A stretch of DNA of 64,000 nucleotides from Oxytricha trifallax (taxonomy: Eukaryota > Ciliophora > Spirotrichea > Sporadotrichida > Oxytrichidae), in assembly GCA_000711775.1 (NCBI GenBank), contig ARYC01017342.1, forward strand, positions 1-64,000, in the 5' to 3' direction. Under the pieces are notes generated by a model, which was given only the letters and a program-made list of their open reading frames with translations, ran no database searches and had not been told where the DNA came from. This document shows positions 1-10,924 of this stretch, one piece after another. How positions within the stretch are numbered: the stretch's first letter is position 1; each line of letters starts with the position of its first letter. A program made the position numbers and the translations under genes.

Positions 1-109
1 TGACAATAACAAAACTACAGCATGTAATAAAAATTAAATTAAATAACTTAACTATAAACCCTATTAAGCTGTAGCAGAACTTGTTGTAAAACCCCATGAG
101 TCAAATTTA

Positions 110-750
110 AAGAAAATTTTAATTCAATAAAATGAATATTCAAGTTATCTTAATTGATATAAGCTTAAAGGTAGAAAAGCTCTATTCCTTTTTCTTTTAA
201 AATTTGCACTTTTTCTTCTGTCCATACCCATACATTAATTTATTTACAGTGGCCTTCCAGATTAAGAATCACTATTTGATGTAGCTTCATGGTTGAACAG
301 TCTGCTTGATTATTATTAACTTTAAGCTTAATATTAAGTAATTAATTTCTTTAATGCAATTAAGTTGTCTTATTGATTCTTAAATAGCCATGTGAGGGTG
401 ACAAAGATCACAATGGCATTTTTTATAATATTACCTAGCTCTAAGCAAAAGACCATTTTATCCAACAGGAGTGTTTAAAATAGGAGTTATCATTAACACT
501 ATAATAGGTCCTCCTCCATTTTCTGAGACTGTCATTATAGAGCTTTACTTTTGCATGTCTTCCAGAAAGAATTTCCCTAACAAGCCTTGCCTATAAATGA
601 CTAATTTCTTTAAGATTTTTCCTGAAATTTTGAACTGCCCTCCTGGGAGGTAGTATGACTTAGATGTGAATAGCTCGCAAGTCGAGATTGACTTTAAAAT
701 AGAATAATTGAGAGAAAGAGCTCAAAAAAGGATGGTATTTGAATTAAGTG
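110..750 (-). pseudogene. Minus-strand coding remnant, unrecognised
   Basis: Reading the minus strand with TAR as Gln gives a stretch that looks like protein: SYYLPGGQFKISGKIL, then ENGGGPIIVLMITPILNTPV, then a Cys/His cluster KKCHCDLCHPHM, ending in TGA after QTVQP. A second frame downstream gives GHCKQINVWVWTEEKVQIL. The two parts are in different frames, so either an intron or a frameshift separates them. It lies divergently upstream of the SecA-type gene, about 100 bp away, so the two could share a promoter region. The Cys/His cluster could bind metal. No family was recognised, no convincing start codon was found, and the limits are approximate. Confidence 0.35.
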
Positions 751-846
751 TGACAAAAATCAATTAAGAATTAATATTAAAGCGCCTTTTTTAATTAAGT
801 TTATTAAATTTAAATATTTAAGTTGCTTAAAACTACCGCCTAAATT

Positions 847-3800
847 ATGAACACAATACAACCAATAATCTTAGAATCATTCGACAACGCTTAATTGCAA
901 GACCATTTTTCAGAGGCTTTCATGCAAAAGCAATCACAGATATCAGCTGATTAAGAATTCAATCATAAGTCACAACTCCAGAGTTTGCTCCTAACTGAAG
1001 ATTAAACAAAAATAAGTGAAGGAGCTCTTTAAAAATCCAACAAAAGAGGGAGGAGGTCACTATATGATGGGGCAGAGTTTCCAGACTTAATTGACAAGGC
1101 CAAGCTTATTTTGCCAATTCACAACTATGACATCAGTAAATTGCTTGAGCTGGATGAATTTAAACCTCTTGAAGGTTCAAGAGACTTAGCAAAGTTTATA
1201 AGCAAATTCATTTTAAATAAAACCACTTAGAGTACTGCAAAATCAGTAAAGGATGCTTAAATCAAGCCATTAAATAAGCATTCAAGTATGCCCAAAGAGA
1301 TGCCAAAGGGCGGCAGCTAGGATAGAAATTTTATAAGCAAACAGCAGTTTGCCGATGATCACAGAGATTCTCTTAATGCCCAAGTAAATTACGGAGCAAA
1401 AATACAATCTGAGCTTACTTCCAACAACATCAGAGAGTATATGATACTCAAGCCTAATGAAAGGCAAGAGTTAATTTGGAAGTTGTTTAACCGAAACAGC
1501 TAAAGCCTGCTAGAGTTTCTTCAGAATCTTAAAAGTGCATGCTCTGAAAACTTTTGCGAATACATGTTTTGAAATATCTATGAACTTAATCAAAGAGCTC
1601 AAGTAAATCTTCAAATAAAAACTAGGCTCTTCGTTTCATCGTTGCTCTACTACAGATATGAGATTATCGAGATTGATGAGACCTTATTGAAGAGTGCTTT
1701 AATCCTTCTGGCACAGCGACCAAACACAGAGTAAGCACTTGGATTATCAAATTACATTTTCATGAACGAGCCAGACTGCCTTTAAAGATTCCAAGATGAG
1801 CTTTCTAAACTTGATAAGACTAATATTGGTATTATACCATTGATGATAGGAACTTTTTAATAGTTCAAAATTGATTCTTAAGCAGTAAGATTAATACCAA
1901 ACACATTACTTTGTCTAAGTAAACCATTCATCTAGATATTAAAAGAAGACTAAGGCTTAAGATTGATAAGGCATGTTCCTATAAATGTTGTTGGAGATTT
2001 TATACAAATCTGTGCTCTCTCAAGTGCTTCTTCTTATTAAAAACTGGACAACTTTATAAGCACGATGGGAGAAATTTTTGTTCAAAAAATGGGACTTTAT
2101 TGATCAGGAAGATTTCACATACTACCTATAATAGTTATCACAAGAGTTGAAACTGCGAAATCCACTATGGGTATCAAAATTAGACGAAATTTCTGAGTTA
2201 GGTAGGAACCTAGCTTTCATATACTAAGAGAAAGGTGCGAGACAAAAAAGAGATATAATACAAGATTGTCTTCGTGCAGATTTTACAAAACTAAACCAAC
2301 TACACACGTACCAAATAAAACAGTAGACTTTAATGAGGAAGATAAGCGAAGACTGTTAAATCAATTTAAAAGGCTTAATAAAGATTCTGACGCTGTAAAA
2401 GAGTTTTTGTCTCATATGCAAGATAAAGCTTTTAGAATGACAAATTAAATTTTGAGACTACAGCAAATTATAGGATTTGACTTTCTTTCTTTACAGAGGC
2501 TGGCTTTGAATTATTTACTCTGGGAAGACTCTAAATTCAACTTCATTAACTTCGGAGTAGGGAATGGAAAAACTTTGTTGTGTTCCACATTAGCGGCTCT
2601 GTATGCCAAGTCCTCCTAATCTCCAGTTTTTATCATTGGCAAAAACGATCACTTGATTTTAAGAGATGAAAAATGATTTGAGCAACTAGTTACTAGTCTT
2701 AGCCTAAATATTAATGTCAATTAGTATGAGAAGAAAGCTGGAGTTTACTATTTAACTCAAAAGTATCTTGAAAGCTAACATGAAAACCAAGACTTCTTAG
2801 ATTTATGGGGCTTATCAACAGTCTTGATTGATGAATATGACTGGATATTTTTTGATGGAAGTATTTCGCAAATGGAGAAAAGCTTAAAATTTTTTGGTTG
2901 TTCAAAAAGATTAGTGGGGTTTACTGGATCAACCTTGAGCTTCAAAGAGGCCAACTGTTTGCAAATTGCATTTAAGGCCAGAGAAATATTTTTTCCCAAA
3001 CTTAGTTCATTAATTGGAGATAAGAGAGTAAACTTAGACTAAGAATTAGTTTCTTCAAACTAGGCAGAGTTTTGTAAGAGAATCTTTGAATTGTCTACTG
3101 CTTACTGCAAGCTAACACCCGTAATAATTGTGGCCAATCAATCTTATTCAATAGTTGAGAGCTACTTTCGCAAGTACTCTTAAATATAGTTTTTCTCAAT
3201 GAAAAATGTAAAGGGGACTAAGCTTGAAGCGCAATTCGATTAGTTATTCGCCACCAAAAATGGGGAGGGTCATTATGGTGTGTTTCTGCTTAATGAATAA
3301 TAAGGAAGAGGAACTGATCTTAAAACAAATCAAGAAATTGAATTTAATGGTGGTCTTTTCCTCATTGTTGCTGATGTGTTTTCTATACGATCCACTTAAT
3401 AGATACTTGGAAGAGTAGGAAGGTTGCATCGTAAGGGGACTTACAAGTAAATTATTTATAAGCAAGGATCAAAAGAGACTATTGAACAAGTTATTACTCT
3501 TCACCAGTAATGTATAGAAAATGAAATTCATATGAAAATAGCAATGCTTCAGACAGTTTTAGGGTGCTAACCTTGGTGCATGAATTAAATAATTCTTCAA
3601 TAACCTAAATCACAATCTTTAGCTTAGGACTAGATTGAAGGTACCTTTGTAGATACTTCCTCATCATTAGGACTAAATAAAGGTTGCTTCTCTGGAAAGA
3701 GTCTTAAGTAGAGCTTATCTTAATGCAGCTTATTAGAATAACATCCTCAATGTGAAGAGGAGGCAAAAGTATAAGCGATATTAGAACCTATCGGCATCTA

Positions 3801-4323
3801 CGCTAACTAATCCTCCATAGTATCTGCTGAAGACCAAAATGAAGCAATAAAAGAAGTCAAAGCAGAAACTAGAGAATCAGTACTGAAGGACGGTATCTCT
3901 CACAATGAAAGCGAGGGTTCACGTATCCAAGGATCAAACAACTCAGAGGATGCAATAATCTGCTAGAAAAGTAGCATAGATCAAAATCTCTAGATTATCG
4001 TGCAAGCTGCTGAAGGAGTTGTCAGTGCTAATAAAGAATTCAAGCAAAGAAAAAAGAATTTAAAACCAAAAAAGCAAAGCTAGGCTCCCAAAAATTACGA
4101 AGAGCAAACAGAGGTTTCAGGAACTGTATCGCGCTATGGCAGAATAACTGGTAAAAGGTCTTCAGCTCCCTACCCTAATCTTAAAATATAACTTAAAAAA
4201 CTCAAACAATGACTGCTTTCGGGTCCCAAAAGTAATTAAAAGATTCTTGGGTACTAAGAGAAATCTAACTCATTTTTATTTAAGTTATTTAAATTAAAAC
4301 TTAAGTTAACTCATTTTATTTGA
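847..4323 (+). CDS. SecA-type DEAD-like helicase, intact
   Basis: Single frame of 1,158 codons. Residues 1-540 are helical and unrecognised. A helicase core follows: Walker A FGVGNGKT at about 569-576, Walker B IDEYDWIFFDG at about 661, RLVGFTGSTL, GRGTDL at about 820, and QILGRVGRLHRKGTY as motif VI. Spacing and wording match the SecA motor (TGEGKT, DEVDSILID, SGMTGTA, AGRGTDI, LRGRSGRQGDPG) better than other helicases. The last 300 residues are Gln/Lys/Ser-rich and disordered. No preprotein-crosslinking or zinc-tail region of true SecA was seen, so an export role is not implied. Several in-frame TGA codons fall where Trp fits (RDEKWFEQL, GLYWSGRF). TGA at 4210 may be the real stop, and 4321 is the next. 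The 3' end overlaps the bZIP-like gene tail to tail by 3 bp. Function is probably nucleic-acid or protein remodelling (inference). Confidence 0.8.
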
Positions 4324-5159
4324 ATTATCTAAGGGTTAGAGCTATCACTCCATTAGCGAGTTCTGTTGATTAGATAATATCTTCCCTCGTTATCAATCAC
4401 TCCACTCTCGTGTAATTAATGGACTAAGGATTTGTAACCAGAGAGGTCATCTATTTGGGATTTCATGTCTACAAATTCATCTCTCATTCGTTTATTCTCT
4501 TCAAGGTATTTTTGCTTGCTGCCTCTTAGTGCCTGTTCTTCATTTTTGACTTCCTCTAAGTCCCTTTGGTTTCTTTTCCTTTGCGAAGATTATTTTATCA
4601 AATGTGCAGAGCGCCCTTTTTAAACTAAAAATAGTTTAAGTCCCAAAAAGCTTACCACTATAGTTCAAGGATTCACTCAACGCTTATGCGAATTCAGGCT
4701 TCATGTGAACAATTAAGTTATTAGTGTTATCCAATCTATCTCTTCTCTTCTTTTTTGCATTATAAATCATATTGTTGATGCCATCTTTGTCAAGGGAAAG
4801 CAGAATGTCGCAAATCCACTTCTTATCCAGATGTAGCCAATCACATTGATCTGGCAAGAAGGCCAACAATGAGGGCTTATCTCTCGCATAATCTAAGAAA
4901 TCGTCGGCAGTTAGACCCTCTATTTAAGGAACAGCTGCCACTATAACATCAGATCTTCTCAAGTACTAAATTAAATAAGCACTAAATGATTTACCTCTTT
5001 TTAACCGTTCAATATTGCTTTGAGAAAGTAAATGTTACAGCAGGTCATTTTAGGGAGATACGCCCCACACTCTTAAGCTAGAAAATCATAAAGCTCTTTC
5101 TTTGATCCTATCTTTTCGCGAACTTAGTGCACATTTACTTGAGATAGATTATGGTTCAT
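4311..5159 (-). CDS. bZIP-like transposon accessory protein, copy A, two introns
   Basis: About 262 residues in three exons. The N-terminal globular part has the block GSKKELYDFL..ECGAYLP, then IEGLTADDFLDYA, DQCDWLHLDKKWI and IVHMKPEF, all conserved in two other copies of this window. The C-terminal part is a basic stretch (QKGRSAHLIKQSSQRKRNQ) followed by a charged coiled coil (QKYLEENKRMRDEF), a bZIP-like layout. Introns lie at 4966-4994 (29 nt) and 4625-4655 (31 nt), both GT..AG on the minus strand; splicing them keeps the frame and restores the conserved blocks. TAR codons read as Gln; the stop is TGA. It starts 202 bp from the divergent transposase start. A DNA-binding partner of the transposase is likely, by inference from basic region, pairing and co-conservation. 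Confidence 0.75.
4625..4655 (-). other. Intron 2 of bZIP-like gene A
   Basis: A 31-nt intron, GTAAGC..TTTAG on the minus strand, between NYS and the basic region. Its removal puts VQKGRSA in register with VNKGRSA of copy B. Confidence 0.75.
4966..4994 (-). other. Intron 1 of bZIP-like gene A
   Basis: A 29-nt intron, GTAAAT..TTTAG on the minus strand, phase 0 between ..QKE and YLRRSD. The homologues at 11 kb and 38 kb hold a 29-nt insert at the same point, which supports the call. Confidence 0.8.
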
Positions 5160-5361
5160 CCTGTTTTTGAATTATGATTGTATAAGTAAGTTAGCAAGAA
5201 AATGCTTGTTACCCTGGGGTGAGAATTTTTGTTGTGTATTTATTAATTAGTTTATAAATAATAGTTCTAGATATTAATTAAAGGTTAAAGCTATTCTATA
5301 TAGAGAATAATTATTAGGCTTATAATTAATAATTTTTCAATTGGAATTATTATTGATAAAC
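5160..5361. promoter_or_regulatory. Divergent intergenic promoter region, module A
   Basis: An AT-rich gap of 202 bp between the divergent starts of the bZIP-like gene and the transposase. Modules B (176 bp) and C (185 bp) have the same arrangement, so both genes are probably driven from one short bidirectional region. No specific box was identified. Confidence 0.5.
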
Positions 5362-6975
5362 ATGAAGCAGTCATTGCAGTAAGATATATGGTAGTTTTAT
5401 TCCTCAAACGTTTCAGGACGCAATAACAGTCCTGTCTCATCTGAAAGTTCTCATTCGTCAAATAGCAATTCACAGATACCCCTAAATATTGAGATGAGCT
5501 ATATAACTAGCTAACTTATCTCCTGGCGCCCACAATAAAATTTAGATCCAGAGATTGAAAATTTGGACTTAACTAAGTTAAAAGGATTAGAAGCCCCATT
5601 GTCTTCAAGCGCAGGACTTTGGAATCAACCATGGTAAATCGCAGATCCTACAGAATTACTGAAAGGGCTGCTAGCTGAAGAAATTTCTAACTATTCTTTG
5701 GAGCTGGAAGATCTTGAAGACATCCTTGTTAAAGCAGTGTTTAATCATGTTAAAATCAGAAATACAAATACTCAAGGTGATTATTTATAAGACGATCTAC
5801 TAACGTAATCTAAAGAAATAATTTAATCACTGAAAAGAACTATAACAGAAGCTGCAACTTCAATTGAGTTGCCTAAAATTTTAGATTTAAGAAGTGCACC
5901 AATGAATTTGAAAAAAGTAAACTAGACATAGTTAAAGAAAGGAGCAAAATTCATTGAAAGTATCGACCTTGATTTGATTACTTAAATGCTAAGAGATGGC
6001 TCAATTTCAAAAAAGCAAATATGTCAAAGGTTTAAGATTAGCTACTTCAAGCTCAAGTAGATATAAAACATCGCTCGATTAGGAACAGGTCAGCAAAAAA
6101 TTGCGAGCAAACTTATGAAAAAACAAGAGAGTAGCTGGATTTTAATATTTTTAAAACAACAAGTTCAAGATGGAACTGAATTTATCTCAGTGAAAGAATT
6201 ACAATGCAAGATATTTAAAACATTTTAGAGATAAGTTTCAATATATTAAATACGAAATTGTTTAAAGAACTAGTTAGGGCTAAGCTACAAAAGGATTTAT
6301 TACTAAGACAAAAGATCGATTTCAAAAAGAACATAAATACTGCAACAGTTTGCAGCTAAGACATACATTAACTACCTTTATCAAGGTAAGGTTATTATAA
6401 GCATCGATGAAAGTAGTATTCAACACAACAGCTCCCCTTTAAAAGGCTGGAGTTTCGTAGGTAGGAAAATATTCTCTACAGCTTAAAAGCGAATAAGCCG
6501 TCTAAATATAATTGCAGCAGCATTTAGTGATGGGAATTTCATGTTCACTATGAACTCTGGTAAGAACAACAGCATCACTTTTATGTATTTCGTAATCAAG
6601 CTTTGCAACCATTTGCAACAAATAGAGAAAGATTGGCGAGATAAATTCGTAATCCAAATAGATAACGCGACTTATCATAGAAGCACTTATACTATGGACA
6701 AACTGAGACAACTAAAAATTCCAATATCTTATTTGGGCCCATATTAATTTGATTTGGCTCCTGTAGAAAAAGTGTTTGCTCATATCAAAGGGAAGTTTTG
6801 GAATGCCCCTAGAATAAGCTTGTCAAATAAGTAATTTATCAACGTATTTCAATGATTTCCCCTTTTTTTAGGAAATAACTTGTTAAGTAATATTCAGCTC
6901 ATGTTCAAGGGCTAGACTTCTCATGGATAAGAAAGTCCTTCGACACTTCTCTCAGAAATTCTCTTTAATTTCTGA
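5362..6975 (+). CDS. IS630/Tc1-type DD34E transposase, copy A, intact
   Basis: About 537 codons without frame disruption. The N-terminus is Ser/Asn-rich (SSESSHSSNSNS). A helix-turn-helix region lies near residue 205 (LRDGSISKKQICQRF). The catalytic domain shows IDESS (D349), IDNATYH (D434) and APVEKVF (E469). The D-to-E spacing of 34 and the GPYQFDLAPVE context are typical of the Tc1/mariner/IS630 superfamily, which cuts and pastes DNA at TA. TAA/TAG are Gln; the TGA at 6853 lies in NVFQWFPLF and looks like Trp, so I end at the next TGA, but 6853 cannot be excluded. Copies at 12 kb and 39 kb are damaged, so this is the only one here that could be active. It pairs divergently with the bZIP-like gene. 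Confidence 0.85.
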
Positions 6976-7128
6976 TAGTCCCCTCTGCTTCAAATTGAAT
7001 TAACCTTTTACAATCAATTTTTGAATACTCAAACACCCTTGATTGTATTAACTATTAGTTGAAATTTCTTCTTTAGTTTTATTATAATTCATTTTATTAT
7101 ATAGAATCTTAAGTATATTGATTTCTCA

Positions 7129-8046
7129 ATGTCTAAACTGCAAGCCAAGATTACTCATTGGTTAATCTCCAAAATTTTCTAAGTTGAGAGCAATTATTTA
7201 AGAAGATCTTATTGGGAATATTTTTATATGATATATTTCCTTGTCCAATAGGTACCTGTGAAAAATTACTCTAGTCAGTTTTTATGATTCATCAACTATT
7301 TATATATATTTTGCTGGTGTAGTTGGATCGAGTCTTTACTATCGAAATCTGCTACTTTTAGATTTCATTATTTCAATTCAGATTCAAACTATTGAAGGAT
7401 TTAAAAAAATTTTCAATGGTATAAGGATAAGTTCATGGTTGTATAGGAGTACTCCAATTAATAAGATCATTATTTTTTGTCTATTTTAACAGATAGTTAT
7501 TGGGTAGATAATCTTTTATTTCCTAACGTAAGGAATTTAAGAAAATTTTAATTTAGCTTTGACTTAAGAATTTGAGCTAAAACACAATATTTAGTTTGAA
7601 TTTTTTACTGATAGGTTATTAACTAGGATTTTCTTATATTAATTTGCTTCTGATTAAATGCCCACTAAAATTGACTCCATAAACAGAATTGATAAATTTC
7701 TAATTATTTTGGCAGTAATCAAATACTCTAAGTTTTCCAAGACTGGTAGGAAATCGCATTTTATTCAGTGAATCAATCAGAAAATATATTAATTAAATTT
7801 TGGAATCTATTAATCTTATGGTACTTCAAGAGAAGATTCTCAAACTTGAAAGGGCTTAAACCAGGGTCGGTCCCCTATTGAAATAATTGCCTATTATGGT
7901 GAAAGGGAAATTTTAGCTCAGTATGATTGTTGTTAGCAAAATCCTCTATAGAATTCTATTATTTTAGTGGAATAACTAGTCTTGCTTAAACTTGTATTTT
8001 AATTCAATTTTTATTTAGCCACTCATCTTAACTCTCTCTCTTTTGA
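7129..8046 (+). CDS. Trp-rich aromatic ORF, possible membrane protein
   Basis: A 305-codon frame from ATG to TGA, downstream of and co-oriented with transposase A. With TGA as Trp it contains roughly 7% Trp, coming from both TGG and TGA, well above what random AT-rich sequence should give. Hydrophobic aromatic runs (FINYLYIFCWCSWIESL, LVWIFYWQVINQ) suggest membrane segments. No family was recognised. Because TGA does not stop this frame, openness is no evidence; the case rests on Trp enrichment of both codons and the clean start and end. It could be noncoding. Confidence 0.4.
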
Positions 8047-8098
8047 AACAGTATTTGATCTATCAACTACAACCTATAAAAAAATAAAATAAAAAAAT

Positions 8099-8152
8099 AA
8101 AAATCTCCCTTAGAACCCGGATGGGTTCCTCACAAATGCACGGGGATTTTTT
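8099..8152 (+). ncRNA. Two-level hairpin, candidate structured RNA or terminator
   Basis: An outer stem (AAAAATC.CCC with GGGGATTTTTT) encloses an inner perfect stem GAACCC-GGAT-GGGTTC. It is GC-rich against very AT-rich flanks, lies 50 bp after the Trp-rich frame and ends in a T-run. It could be a small RNA, a 3'-end signal or a degenerate element end. Confidence 0.35.
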
Positions 8153-8611
8153 GAAATACATTACCTTTAAATTTTAGAGTTACTTTGAAGCCAACATTAA
8201 CTTTGAGAGTCTTTGGTTATCTATCCTTATTATTATTCTTATATTTATTTAATTTATAAATAATTTTCCTGAGACTTTAAAGCAAAAAACCTGAATGTTT
8301 ATTTGGCAAAAATTGAATATTTAGCTTGCAAGCTAAGGAAAAATTTTCAGTAAACCTTTTTGAGATCTTGAATGCATGATTTGTAAAAATTATTCTTTAG
8401 AGTAAGCGACTCTTCACTATTAATTTTATATCAGGCAAAAAGTTTTAAATTATTGTAGTAGAAAAGATATTTATATAAAGTTTAAAGGGAAAGGTATTAA
8501 GTATTTGTAAAATTTAAACTAACCAAATAAATATTTGATTTCCAGAACTTTAAAGTATTATCTAAGCTAGTTCGATTTTATTACTTTTATAATTATTATT
8601 ACTAATTACAA

Positions 8612-10435
8612 ATGAATATACAAATTGGGTAAAATTCCCCAAATTTAAACACAAACCAAGGACCCTTAAATCAATTCAGTTATAACTCTAATTATGATTA
8701 AGCAATTTTACAAAATAACTAGTATTGGAGTACAGAGACAACCAACTGGTATGCATCTGGGGGGCAGAATTCTTGGAGCTATTATTATCAATATCAAACA
8801 TTGCATTAATTCCAGCCAGATTAAAATTTTAATTATTAATAGATATTGCAGTAGCAAGCCTACAATTAATACCTACAGAGTATAAACATTACCCCGAATC
8901 AATAAAGTCTCGCTTAATTATCATAAAATTTAAACTCATCTTATTAAGATATTAATAATATTAAGAGTGAGCAACCTATGAGTTAGCAAGACTCAAACAT
9001 CAAAATTAACCAATAATTTAATTACGTTAATTTAAGTGATTATTACAAAAGACTGAAATAGCATTTGGAATTAACCCAAGAACAAATAATTAATTTAGAA
9101 TTCTCTTTTAATAATTACAGAGACTTCAAGAAATGGTTTTAAGATTAAGTCATAATAAAGTTTGGAAGTATTGAGAACTATGAAAGGAAAATTAGCGAAT
9201 AAAAAAATCTCAAAAGCACTAATGCTTAAAAAAACAACAAAAAAAAGCCAAAACTATTTAAAAAGTAATTATGGTATCAAAGTTAACTACTTGGTAAAAG
9301 GCAAAACGCGGGTGATAAAAATGAAATCTCAAACCTTCGTTAAGAATTGCAGCAAACCAAAAGGCAGGTGGTTGAAATGAAAATTTAGTTTGCTTTAGAT
9401 ATTTAAGTGTTAAAATCTGAGAACAAAGAATTGCTAACTAAGTTAGAGAACATGGAATAGTTATATGCCCATTTAGAAAGTTAAATGTTAGAAAAGTTTC
9501 AGTTTGAATAAACCTGTGATAACTCAACCTAAAGTCAAGAAAGAATTTAAGAGGAATTTAGAGAAGATGACTATGATGAAATCATTCATTATTCATAGTA
9601 AAAACCATAGAGGCCACCAAGGGATTATCTTCCAAATGCACTATAAATAGTGAAAACCGAACAAGAATAAAAATAATAGGAAGCTCAACAAAACAATTAT
9701 GAAATAAAAATATTCGAATGGGGTTTGAGACAGATCAATGGAACCTCAATTCAATACCAAGGAGATGTACTTATCAAAGAATTTTGGGATCAAGTCTTAT
9801 AGGATAATATTGAAGGATTTATAGGCAACAGATTTGATGTGATTTTAACTGACGCTCCCTGGGATAGCACAGCCCTGAAATTGAACTACAATACTCTTAA
9901 TGATGGCCAAATCATGAATTGCATTCCTATTGAAGAATTATAGCGAGACGGGTATTTATTTATGTGGATAACAAATAAAAAATTAGAAGTAGCATTAAAA
10001 TATCTTGAAGATCATGATTATGAAAGGATAGAAATAATCACTTGGGTAAAAATGAAAAAAGAAGGACTTCTAAGAAATAACATAGGATATTATTTAAGAC
10101 ACTTTACCGAATTTTGCCTGGTAGCTAAAAAGAAAGGTTCATTTCATAATCTTAGAATGATTTCACACACTCACAATGCTCCAAATATAATTGTTGAACA
10201 AGTAAGACAAGGATCCAGGAAGCCAGACTAGCTTTATGAAATTATTGAGACAATGTGCCCTCATGGTAAGTATTTAGAAATTTTTGGAAGAGCACATAAC
10301 CAGAGATAAGAATGGACAACCATTGGAAACGAATCAATTAGGAAATTTATTAAAAGGACAAAAGAGCAAAAGATTAAACAAAGAAAAAATAATTGCCTTC
10401 TTTTATCAAACTAGGTTATCCACTCTATAGACTGA
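8612..10435 (+). CDS. MT-A70 family N6-adenine methyltransferase, intact
   Basis: A 607-residue frame. Residues 1-125 are Gln/Asn/Tyr-rich and prion-like (NQYWSTETTNWYASGG). A charged coiled coil follows (about 190-260), then the MT-A70 domain from about 380: ILTDAPWD at 412-419 is the catalytic D-P-P-W-type motif in DAPW form, then YLFMWITNKK, IITWVKMKK, LRHFTEFCLVAKKK and KPDQLYEIIE..P.GKYLEIFGR. An intact SAM-binding and catalytic motif predicts activity. Ciliate MTA1 enzymes methylate DNA adenine; METTL3 relatives methylate RNA. I cannot tell which substrate applies. An ATG at 8978 would drop the low-complexity part. The gene lies 500 bp from the bZIP-like gene of module B, tail to tail, and outside the palindromic terminus at 10.7 kb. 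Confidence 0.85.
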
Positions 10436-10715
10436 TTTCCTCAGAATTAAATATTTAATTTCAATAAATATATTAAATTCTTAAATTCTACTCAAAATTC
10501 ATTCTTGGGGTTTTATTAATAGTTAAATGGATTCTCATTCTACTTTCGATAAGATGCTAACAATATTTACAAGTGAATTTCAAAAACCCCTCATTGAAAA
10601 TACAAAAATCTCAAATAGTACATTTTATTCCTTTTTTATAATAAGGTTACAAAACTTGAATTACCCCATGTTTTTTTACTCTTTATTATTTTGAAGTTTT
10701 TAAGAAAATCTTTCA

Positions 10716-10755
10716 GGGGCATTTTTTCACCATCCCATGGTGAAATTTTGCCCTT
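10716..10755. repeat. Near-palindromic terminus, left of module B
   Basis: GGGGCATTTTTTCACCAT is followed at once by its near inverse CCATGGTGAAATTTTGCC. A second copy stands at 15.0 kb; together they frame bZIP-like gene B, transposase B and the zinc-finger gene. They may be the ends of a 4.3-kb element. Being self-complementary they do not reveal orientation, and no target-site duplication is clear. Confidence 0.5.
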
Positions 10756-10924
10756 TATTTTAAGTTAAAATTTAAATAAGCTATTAGGCTTTATTTTAGT
10801 TATAAATAATTTTAGCAATTAGTTTATTAAAGATTTTGTGTAAAATTAAAAATTTTAGTTATTAAATAAATTAATTCTAACTGGATTTAAATCACTTTAG
10901 TCCCCAAAAGCAATAACATTCAAA

